Below, in pieces: positions 8,944-15,230 of a stretch of DNA of 40,999 bases. Position 1 is the first letter of the stretch; every line of letters begins with the position of its first letter. The notes below the pieces were generated by a model, which ran no database searches, had not been told where the DNA came from, and worked only from the letters and a program-made list of their open reading frames with translations. The translations under genes and the position numbers were made by a program. The DNA comes from Fibrobacter succinogenes (GTDB taxonomy: Bacteria; Fibrobacterota; Fibrobacteria; Fibrobacterales; Fibrobacteraceae), in contig CADBHQ010000048.1 of assembly GCA_902794535.1 (NCBI GenBank), positions 1-40,999 on the forward strand. Direction: 5' to 3'.

Positions 8944-10485
8944 TTAGAGCTTTATGTCGCTCAAGCGGGTGTGTTCAACAGCATCGAACTCCTCTTGAAT
9001 TTCCTTGCTCGGGGCTTTGGTGCAGAGGCTCACGATCACGATGGTCGCGAAACTGAGCACGAAGCCGGGCACGAGCTCGTAAATCTGGAAGATTTCGGCG
9101 GAGAATCCGGAGAGGTAGAACTTCCACACGAAGGTGGTGATGCCACCCACGAGCATACCCGCGATGGCGCCCGGAAGCGTGGTACGCTTCCAGAACAGGG
9201 CAAGGAGCATAATCGGGCCGAAGGTGGCGCCAAATCCGCCCCACGCAAAGCTCACGAGGCTCATCACCACATCCAGGAAGCTCTTGCCCTGTTTAGCGCC
9301 TTCGGCACTGGGCGCCCCCTGCATGGCGACAATGACTGCGATAACCGTAATGAGCACGACCACACCGCGGCTCACCCACATGACTTCCTTGTTGCTCGCA
9401 TTCTTGCGGAACAGGTGCTTGTAGAGGTCGTTACTGAAGGCGGAAGCCGAAACCAGCAGCTGGGAGTCGGCGGTACTCATGATGGCGGCGAGAATGGCGG
9501 CCATGAGGATGGCGGCGACAGCCGGGTGGCAGAGCGTCTGGCACAGAATCATGAAGATGCGTTCCGGGTCGGCGACGGTAATGCCGTTCGCTTCTACGTA
9601 GTAGCGTCCGAGGATGGCAATCATGATGGCGGCACCGAGGCAGATGGTGACCCAGGTCATGGCGATGCGGCGGGAGAACTTGATGTCTTCGGCGTTCTTG
9701 ATGCTCATGAAACGCACCAGAATGTGCGGCATGCCGAAGTAGCCGAGGCCCCAAGCGAGGCTAGAAATCAAGGCGATAAGCCCGATGGACTTGCCGGTGG
9801 TGGCGTTGGTGAACAGGCTCAACAGGTAGGGGTTCTGTGCGTTCACGGCGTCCATGGTCGCTGCAAATCCGCCCGAGCCGGTCATGATAATCGAGGGAAT
9901 GGCGATGACGGCGATGAGCATCATGGTCGCTTGGATAAAGTCCGTCCAGCATACGGCAAAGAAACCGCCCATGAAGGTGTAGCTCACCACGACGACTGCA
10001 CCGATGATAAGGCCCGTGGTGTAGTCCATGCCGAAGATGGTGCCGAAGAGTTTGGCGCTTGCGACAAAGCCCGAAACCGTGTAGAACAGGAAGAACGCGA
10101 GAATGAAGATGGAGGCGATAACGCGGATGATTCCCTTGTTGTCGCGGAAGCGGTTCGCAAAAAAGTCGGGGAGCGTGATGGAGTCGCCGCAGAAGTGGCT
10201 GTACTTGCGGAGCCTGCGACCCACGATTTTCCAGTTGAAGTAGGTGCCGATCACGAGACCGATACCGATCCACGCTTCGGAAAACCCGCTCACGAAGATG
10301 GCGCCCGGGAGGCCCATCAAAAGCCAGCCGCTCATGTCGGAGGCTTGGGCGGACATCGCCACGACCCACTTGTTCATGCCGCGGTTGCCGAGGTAGTAGG
10401 CATTCAGGCTGTTCGCCTTCTTGGAGAAGTAAAAGCCGATGCCAAGCATCATCAACAGGTATAAAATGAAAACGGTTAAGACCAT
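8944..10485 (-). CDS. putP: Sodium/proline symporter (SSS family)
   Basis: A 513-residue inner-membrane protein with about 13 membrane helices. It takes up L-proline with Na+. The N-terminal block MVLTVFILYLLMMLGIGFYFSKK and the following DMSGWLLMGLPGA, SEAWIGIGL and LPDFFANRF motifs are typical of PutP, as are TDFIQATMM and MSTADSQLLVSASAFSNDLY further on. The ATG is preceded at a normal distance by AAGGAG (minus strand), and a TATCTTTA promoter box lies 25 nt upstream. Other SSS members take up different solutes, so proline is the likely but not proven substrate. Confidence 0.92.
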   Translation of the reverse strand: MVLTVFILYLLMMLGIGFYFSKKANSLNAYYLGNRGMNKWVVAMSAQASDMSGWLLMGLPGAIFVSGFSEAWIGIGLVIGTYFNWKIVGRRLRKYSHFCGDSITLPDFFANRFRDNKGIIRVIASIFILAFFLFYTVSGFVASAKLFGTIFGMDYTTGLIIGAVVVVSYTFMGGFFAVCWTDFIQATMMLIAVIAIPSIIMTGSGGFAATMDAVNAQNPYLLSLFTNATTGKSIGLIALISSLAWGLGYFGMPHILVRFMSIKNAEDIKFSRRIAMTWVTICLGAAIMIAILGRYYVEANGITVADPERIFMILCQTLCHPAVAAILMAAILAAIMSTADSQLLVSASAFSNDLYKHLFRKNASNKEVMWVSRGVVVLITVIAVIVAMQGAPSAEGAKQGKSFLDVVMSLVSFAWGGFGATFGPIMLLALFWKRTTLPGAIAGMLVGGITTFVWKFYLSGFSAEIFQIYELVPGFVLSFATIVIVSLCTKAPSKEIQEEFDAVEHTRLSDIKL

Positions 10486-10510
10486 TTGTCGTCTCCTTTA
10501 TGTATGCTTT

Positions 10511-10518
10511 TAAAGATA
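10511..10518 (-). promoter_or_regulatory. Promoter -7-like box (TATCTTTA) for putP
   Basis: On the minus strand TATCTTTA differs from TAnnTTTG in the last base only. It is 25 nt from the putP ATG, leaving a leader that carries AAGGAG. Confidence 0.5.
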
Positions 10519-10539
10519 GAAAAAAAGGGGGCAACGCCC

Positions 10540-10710
10540 TGGCTTCTCTTCTCCCATCCCAGAAAAAACAACGCTCCGGCTCAGCCTGCTCCGCACGCGG
10601 ACAAATTATGGCCTTCGGCCTTTACTGTCCGCTTAGCGGCCAGGCATTCGCCGTCGCTTTTCTTCTTGGACATAATAACTCCCAATAGCATTTCGCACGA
10701 AATGCCTTGT
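10540..10710. other. GC-rich structured intergenic stretch with several hairpins
   Basis: Between putP and the FISUMP gene lie several inverted repeats. GCGGACA (10597-10603) pairs with TGTCCGC (10626-10632) around an inner GGCC-TTC-GGCC. CCGC-TTA-GCGG follows at 10629-10639, and GCATTTCG-CA-CGAAATGC is at 10688-10705. Only the last is followed by a T-rich run, and on the plus strand, so it is not an obvious terminator for the minus-strand FISUMP gene. No open reading frame here looks real. It may be a structured repeat element or a remnant. Confidence 0.4.
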
Positions 10711-10749
10711 TTTCTGATTTTTGTTTATAATTTTACAATTAAGGTTTGG

Positions 10750-11772
10750 TTATTTAACCATTACACAACGGACGGAAAAACCATTGGTTTTATACGTATA
10801 CTGCGAACCATTGCTAGTCAAAGATTTTGTTTGATATCCTGCAAGCGCACCCATTTCAGAATCTTCAGCCTCTTCCTCAGGATAAAACCAATAAGAGCTT
10901 TCTCCCAATCGCTTAAATTCATGATTCCAATTATATCCGGTCCCAATTAAACTATATCCACTATAATTATATCCACCAAAACTTGTTGCGCGAACATCTT
11001 CTGCGCCATGTCTATTTCCATCAGCATGCAAAATGATATAGAAATCATCTTCAGTCAACAAGCGCCAACCTTCCGGACAAACGCCTTGGTGGTTTGACTT
11101 AATCAAGTCAGCACAGCTTTTAGTATTGCATTCACTCGGTAAATTCATCATCTCGGCCCATTGGTAAAGGCCGCCATATTTGTCACAGTTGGTCGTGTCG
11201 TTATCGTAGCAATAGCGTTCAATTTTGGAATCGTCATCCTGTTCCTTTTTTCCATCAACCATTGCGCCAATGTTCAAATTTTCCGCCATCACGGTAACAG
11301 AAGCAGAATTTCCATCTTTGTCTTTTCCATTAATTGTCAAATAGTAATAGGAGCGCCCGTTACGGGTATCGGTAAACTTCTTGTAGGCCCCAGTAAGGAC
11401 GCTATCTGAATATAAAACTCTTCGATGATTATACGGCACATACTCGCTACTACTCGACTTCACCGTTTCAGAAGAGGTAACGCTACTGCTTGATGCCACA
11501 ACACTCGAAGAAGATTGTTTAACCTCCTCACTGCTGCTCGACTTGGCTTCCGAAGAAGAAGACGGCTTTACCGAGGAATTGGATTCCTTCGCCTTTTCTA
11601 CTGAAGAACTAGAATTTTCGTCTTTTTTAGAAGATGAAGAGGCCGGCGCAACAGAAGACGAAGAATCGTCGGCCGGTTCTGGGATAACAGAAGAGGAAGT
11701 GGATTCATCTCCGCATGCAACAAGCATGGTCAGGAGAACAGACAGGGCGACGGCGCTTTTTAAAATCTTCAC
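10750..11772 (-). CDS. FISUMP-domain lipoprotein with serine-rich linker
   Basis: The GTG at 11770-11772 is preferred over an earlier in-frame ATG because GGAGG lies 6 nt before it. The 340-residue product starts MKILKSAVALSVLLTMLVAC, a lipoprotein signal with Cys20. Residues about 25 to 110 are SSSS-rich linker. The C-terminal half is a FISUMP domain: VTVMAENLNIG, then CYDNDTTNCDKYGGLYQWAEMM, HQGVCPEGWRLLTEDDF, and the final GFSVRCVMVK. FISUMP proteins are abundant, cell-surface and of unknown function in Fibrobacter. A second family member is at 27520-29592. Confidence 0.92.
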   Translation of the reverse strand: MKILKSAVALSVLLTMLVACGDESTSSSVIPEPADDSSSSVAPASSSSKKDENSSSSVEKAKESNSSVKPSSSSEAKSSSSEEVKQSSSSVVASSSSVTSSETVKSSSSEYVPYNHRRVLYSDSVLTGAYKKFTDTRNGRSYYYLTINGKDKDGNSASVTVMAENLNIGAMVDGKKEQDDDSKIERYCYDNDTTNCDKYGGLYQWAEMMNLPSECNTKSCADLIKSNHQGVCPEGWRLLTEDDFYIILHADGNRHGAEDVRATSFGGYNYSGYSLIGTGYNWNHEFKRLGESSYWFYPEEEAEDSEMGALAGYQTKSLTSNGSQYTYKTNGFSVRCVMVK

Positions 11773-11812
11773 AGAAGACCTCCAGATATGAAATCCCACC
11801 AAACTTTTTCGC

Positions 11813-11820
11813 GAAATATA
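11813..11820 (-). promoter_or_regulatory. Promoter -7-like box (TATATTTC) for the FISUMP gene
   Basis: On the minus strand TATATTTC lies 40 nt before the GTG start at 11772. It agrees with the TATNTTTN pattern of the window. Confidence 0.4.
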
Positions 11821-11886
11821 GATTAATCTCTATTTCAAGTGTGTTTTTTATAGCTGAAGCCAGCTCCCATATTGATTTTGGATAAG

Positions 11887-11894
11887 TATTTTTG
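11887..11894 (+). promoter_or_regulatory. Promoter -7 box (TATTTTTG) for the type III toxin-antitoxin operon
   Basis: TATTTTTG matches TAnnTTTG fully and ends about 15 nt before the first antitoxin repeat. An alternative AT-rich box, TATATTATAAT, begins at 11895. Confidence 0.5.
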
Positions 11895-11909
11895 TATATT
11901 ATAATCAGC

Positions 11910-12005
11910 AACAGGGTGGTAGGTCGCCACCTGAGAAAAAAAGAAAGGCCAAATTGATGAAACAGGGTGGTAGGTCGCCACCTGAGATAAAAAAGAAAGG
12001 CCAAT
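11910..12005 (+). repeat. Antitoxin RNA repeat array, two copies of about 51 nt
   Basis: Copy 1 starts AACAGGGTGGTAGGTC at 11910, copy 2 at 11961. They share the hairpin, CTGAGA, an A-rich run and AAGAAAGGCCAA; copy 2 has one extra base in the A-rich run and diverges after GGCCAA into the terminator. GGCC lies at 11947-11950 and 11999-12002. Confidence 0.85.
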
Positions 12006-12009
12006 TTTT

Positions 12010-12048
12010 GCCGTTTTTTATATGAAAATATAAAGAACGGCTTTTTTT
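12010..12048 (+). terminator. Intrinsic terminator between antitoxin RNA and toxin gene
   Basis: GCCGTTTTTTATAT (12010-12023) pairs over 14 bp with ATATAAAGAACGGC (12028-12041) around a GAAA tetraloop and is followed by seven T residues. A terminator between the repeats and the toxin start sets a high antitoxin-to-toxin ratio in known type III systems. Confidence 0.9.
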
Positions 12049-12061
12049 ATTTGAGGAAAAA

Positions 12062-12544
12062 GTGAGCCGAATAACTATTGTCCATTTGAACGAAAAATTT
12101 TTTGAAGAGCATGAGGATGATGCTGAAATATTGAAGAAACCTGGACGACCACATCTTGTGTTAGTTCTACAGGTTGGACAAAATAAATTCGCTATTCCGT
12201 TTAGGACGAGTGCGCATCGTCCTAAAACGGGTAGAGTTCCCCATTGTTTCTTCTTTATTGAGTCTGGTCGAAAAGCCTTAAGTACGGTTGGACGTATTCC
12301 TGCGCTTGATTTTGCGAAGGCTGTTATAGTAACTGAAAAAGATATTGGTGAAATTACAAGAATTGATGCCAATGAATTTAGAGAACTGCAGGACCATTTC
12401 CGTGAGATTGAAGCAAAATTTCTCGTTTATTTAAAACATTATATCAATTCAATTAAGACACAGACGAATCTTGATTTGCCTGAAATCAAATACTCGGCTT
12501 TGCAATATTTTACGGATGTTCTTTTAAATATTGATTTTGGATAG
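12062..12544 (+). CDS. tenpN: TenpN/ToxN-superfamily type III toxin (endoribonuclease)
   Basis: A 160-residue protein starting at GTG 12062, with GAGG 5 nt upstream. Its pattern agrees with what I recall of the TenpN group of type III toxins: GRPHLVLVLQVGQNKFAIPF (residues 28-47) followed by RTS, then ALDFAKAVIV (81-90), a helical middle containing FRELQDHFREIEAKFLVYLKHYI, and SALQYF near the end (145-150). These toxins are ribonucleases held inactive by a repeat RNA encoded upstream, and they act in phage defence or plasmid/locus stability. The upstream repeats and terminator fit exactly. The gene is visibly more AT-rich than trmO or gapA, which suggests horizontal transfer. No catalytic residue can be assigned by eye. 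The family call is from memory and needs a profile search. Confidence 0.75.
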   Translation: MSRITIVHLNEKFFEEHEDDAEILKKPGRPHLVLVLQVGQNKFAIPFRTSAHRPKTGRVPHCFFFIESGRKALSTVGRIPALDFAKAVIVTEKDIGEITRIDANEFRELQDHFREIEAKFLVYLKHYINSIKTQTNLDLPEIKYSALQYFTDVLLNIDFG

Positions 12545-12580
12545 TTGAAAAACGTAGGTCCATTTTTCTATTATTTCGCT

Positions 12581-13324
12581 GTGCAATCGTTCGACGAGAT
12601 AACTTTCAAGGTCATTGCCCGCATCAGGAGCGATTTTCCGGACAAGTTCGGGATTCCGCGGCAGAGCGGGCTTTTGAAGAATTTGCATTCGACGATTGTC
12701 TTTGAGCCGGAATTCAGGAATGCCGACGCGTTGCGTGGGCTGGAAGGCTTTAGTCACTTGTGGCTCTTATGGATTTTTTCGGAAAATGTGCGTGACACCT
12801 GGAAACCGACGGTACGCCCGCCCCGTCTTGGTGGCAATACGCGGCTGGGCGTGTTTGCGACGCGCAGCAGCTTTAGGCCGAATCCCTTGGCCATGAGCTG
12901 CGTCAAAATCGAAAAAATCAACCTGACGGGGGAGGGCGCGCCCTCCATTACGGTCAGCGGCGCCGACCTCATGGACGGCACGCCTATCGTAGACATCAAG
13001 CCCTACTTGCCGTACGCCGATTCCGTGCCCGAGGCCACTGGCGGCTTTGCCGAGGCGGTGCGCTTTAAAAAGCTCGAAGTCGAATTTGCCGCCGAGGCGC
13101 AAGCGGTTCTTGATGGCACGGGATTTGCGCCCGGTGCCGCCGGCGTAAAATTCCCCGCAGAAAAAAAGGCAGCTCTTGTGGAGCTGCTTTCCGAAGACCC
13201 GCGGCCCGCGTACCAGAGGTCCGCCGACCGCATTTACGGCATCAGGTTCGCCGGCTTCGAAATCAAGTTTCAAGTCCAGGGCGACCACCTGACGGTCGTC
13301 GCTATTTTACCATTACAGGCTTAG
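12581..13324 (+). CDS. trmO: tRNA (N6-threonylcarbamoyladenosine-37-N6)-methyltransferase TrmO
   Basis: A 247-residue protein from GTG 12581 (VQSFDEITFKVIARIRSDF), chosen because it aligns with the usual TrmO start; an in-frame TTG at 12545 adds an unmatched extension. TrmO uses S-adenosylmethionine to methylate t6A37 of a threonine tRNA. Visible family blocks are FGIPRQSGL, GLEGFSHLWLLWIF, RPPRLGGNTRLGVFATRSSFRPNP, DLMDGTPIVDIKPYLPYADS and EDPRPAYQ near the end. It starts 36 nt after the toxin stop and is much more GC-rich than the toxin. Its last 23 bp overlap the 3' end of the convergent CE6 gene. Confidence 0.93.
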   Translation: MQSFDEITFKVIARIRSDFPDKFGIPRQSGLLKNLHSTIVFEPEFRNADALRGLEGFSHLWLLWIFSENVRDTWKPTVRPPRLGGNTRLGVFATRSSFRPNPLAMSCVKIEKINLTGEGAPSITVSGADLMDGTPIVDIKPYLPYADSVPEATGGFAEAVRFKKLEVEFAAEAQAVLDGTGFAPGAAGVKFPAEKKAALVELLSEDPRPAYQRSADRIYGIRFAGFEIKFQVQGDHLTVVAILPLQA

Positions 13325-14443
13325 TCGCCTTGAACCCCTCGCCCTGGGCACTGACTACGTAGCGCCCGGCCGGGAGTCTGCCTGCAAGCACCAAAGTGTT
13401 TGTTCCGGCGTAGTTGCCGCTCAAGTCCAGCACTTCCTTGCCGAGGCTAGAGTAAACCTTGACGGTCAGCTGCGTTGCCTTGGCAAGGCTCAACTGCACA
13501 TTGCCGGCTTTGTTCACCGTAAGCGCCCCGCCCACAAAGTGTTCCACCTGTGCAATGCCCATGCCTTCGCTAGACGAAGATTCCGGTGCATCGCTGGAGC
13601 TAGATGCTACGCTAGAAGAGCTTGCGACTTCGCTGCTGCTGGACTCGGCAACACTGCTGCTCGATTCTTCGGCGACAGGTTTGAGTTTGTCGCCCAGGAC
13701 CTCGATCATCTTTTCGGCATAGCGCTTGCCGAAGTCGCGGTACTCCTGAGAGGTAAAGTGCACGTTCTGACCGTCGCCCAAAGCCTGGTTGAACCCTTCG
13801 GAAGACACCACGTAGAAGTTCTTGGACTGCTGCGGGAGCTTTGCGATGTTGTTGTTCGCGCCCTTGCTCACGCCGCTGCGCAGCACTTCGCCCGCAAGGA
13901 ACGGAATGTCGTTTTCGAGGCCCAAGTCCTTGATGATGTTGCTGTAGACCTTCTTGACCGCAGAAGGCCAATTGCCGTCACCGGCATCGGTTTCGCCCTG
14001 GTGGAAGATAATGCCCTTGATGACACCGTCTTCTTGAGCCTTCTTGGCCATCTCAATCAGGCGTCCATAGGGGTTTCCTCCATAATCGTTAATGCGCTGG
14101 GTCATCCAGCTCTGCTGTGTTCTAGCATAATTTGCGTAGGAGTCCTTGTCGAACAACTGGATGCTGCATCCTGCAACAGCCACCACGATGACGCCCACCT
14201 TGATCTGGGGGTCCGTCTTTTCGACCATAGTACGACCAAAATAGTCCGTGGGGCCGAGTTTTGCACCCTGACAGTGCGCAAGCGGAGGCACGGCAGTAGA
14301 CCATTTGCCCTTGGTCTTATATCGCCCTGGCCTTCCATGTTGGACTGCCCGAAGGCGAGATAGATATGGAAATTCGGGTCCGGGGCTGCGTTTACTTGAG
14401 AAAGAGCCATTGCGAAGGCTGCTCCTAACAGAAATTTTTTCAT
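13302..14443 (-). pseudogene. CE6-family acetyl-xylan esterase with sorting domain, disrupted by deletion/frameshift
   Basis: The ATG at 14443 (GGAG 6 nt upstream) opens a signal peptide, MKKFLLGAAFAMALSQVNA, followed by HIYLAFGQSNMEGQGDI with the serine nucleophile motif of CE6/SASA esterases. The frame is then lost near 14315-14325. The matching rest, KGKWSTAVPPLAHC, GPTDYFGRTM, GVIVVAVAGCSIQLFDKD, FHQGETDAGD and NVHFTSQEYRDFGKRYAEKM, is in another frame. As I recall the family, some 20-30 residues should separate GQG from KGKW; here almost none do, so a deletion is likelier than a single-base error. After the esterase come SSSS linkers and a C-terminal sorting-type domain ending KATKPVMVK. 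The intact enzyme would remove acetyl groups from xylan outside the cell. Confidence 0.8.
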
Positions 14444-14483
14444 AATTTACTCCAAACAACAGGGAATAATTTCCCTTAATCTA

Positions 14484-14491
14484 AAAATATA
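14484..14491 (-). promoter_or_regulatory. Promoter -7-like box (TATATTTT) for the CE6 gene
   Basis: On the minus strand TATATTTT lies 40 nt before the ATG at 14443 and leaves a leader carrying GGAG. Confidence 0.4.
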
Positions 14492-14586
14492 CCATTATTA
14501 TGGATCTATTGAGATTGTAAACTTTATTATGTTGTTGATTTTTACAACAAGAATTACTTATATTCAAGGAAAAACGAGGAAATTCT

Positions 14587-15117
14587 ATGAAAAAGATGTT
14601 ATTGGTTCCGTTTGCTGCTGCCCTTGCTTTGTCCACTTTGACGGCTTGTGGTGATTCTTCTAGCGATCCTAAGCCGACTAAGGCTCAAGAATGTGCAAAT
14701 GGTCTTTCTTCTGACTGCCTGGTGGGTTCTTGGAACATGATTGGTTTGGCAAATTCTGGAACGGGCGAAATTTTGCCGAGCTATAATTATACGGCTCCCG
14801 GCAAGCTGACCTTTAATGAAGATGGTAGCTTCCAATTTGATGTTCCTGCAGCTGCTCCGGCTGACCTCAGGACTATCGACTGCAATCCGGTTTATGGTAC
14901 TTGGAGTGTTAGCGGAAATACGCTTACCATGAAGTCTACCGTCAATGGCATGTGTCTTGACACTAAGCAGAAAAGCATTACTTTTGTGCCGATTATTACC
15001 ACCAATGGTGCCCAAATCAAGATGACTACGGGTGTTCTCTGGTTCTTCTTTAATGCGACCGATGAAAAGAGTATCAGGGAAAATAGCACCGAAGTCTATA
15101 CGATTAGCGCTAACTAA
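14587..15117 (+). CDS. Small lipoprotein, lipocalin-like pattern
   Basis: A 176-residue protein with signal peptide and lipobox (MKKMLLVPFAAALALSTLTAC, Cys21), then a short linker and a single domain. LVGSWNMIGLANSG, KLTFNEDGSFQFDV and GTWSVSGNTLTMK are typical of lipocalin-like (META/DUF-type) beta barrels, where a GxW start and alternating strands are seen. The function is unknown. GAGGAAATTCT before the ATG is a good ribosome binding site. The gene stands alone between the divergent CE6 gene and the convergent GH74 gene. Confidence 0.85.
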   Translation: MKKMLLVPFAAALALSTLTACGDSSSDPKPTKAQECANGLSSDCLVGSWNMIGLANSGTGEILPSYNYTAPGKLTFNEDGSFQFDVPAAAPADLRTIDCNPVYGTWSVSGNTLTMKSTVNGMCLDTKQKSITFVPIITTNGAQIKMTTGVLWFFFNATDEKSIRENSTEVYTISAN

Positions 15118-15153
15118 TCTGCATTTGATTTTCGTTTAAATCGAATCTGATAT

Positions 15154-15192
15154 TAAAAATCCCCGGCAACATTCGTTGTCGAGGATTTTTTT
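15154..15192. terminator. Bidirectional intrinsic terminator between small lipoprotein and GH74
   Basis: ATCCCCGGCAAC (15159-15170) pairs with GTTGTCGAGGAT (15175-15186), with one mismatch and one G-T pair, around loop ATTC. Runs of A on the left and T on the right make it work for both convergent genes. Confidence 0.85.
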
Positions 15193-15230
15193 GTGTATTT
15201 GGAATTATGGAGGAAGAGTAATCTTGTTAA

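Larger units (their letters stand above)
11900..12048 (+). ncRNA. tenpI: Putative TenpI-like type III antitoxin RNA (two repeats plus terminator)
   Basis: Between the TATTTTTG box and the toxin gene lies a non-coding stretch of about 150 nt with two direct repeats and a strong terminator, the order known from type III toxin-antitoxin loci (promoter, repeat RNA, leaky terminator, toxin gene). In such systems the toxin RNase cuts the transcript into repeat units that fold as pseudoknots and bind the toxin. Here each repeat can form CAGG(G)TGG/CCACCTG with loop TAGGTCG, and loop GGTC can pair with GGCC about 20 nt downstream, giving an H-type pseudoknot. An A-rich stretch joins the two arms. The fold was drawn by hand, and the 5' end is estimated from the promoter box. 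Confidence 0.65.

Noticed and set aside
8971..10464. 497-codon plus-strand frame antisense to putP
   Set aside because: Shadow frame, low-complexity His/Gly/Glu/Asp composition, no hydrophobic or domain pattern.
10688..10705. Terminator for the FISUMP gene at 10750
   Set aside because: The hairpin is strong, but the T-rich side is on the plus strand, opposite to the direction of the gene.
11910..12005. CRISPR array
   Set aside because: Only two repeats, contiguous units with no unique spacers, followed by a terminator and a toxin-like gene; no cas genes. A type III antitoxin array fits better.
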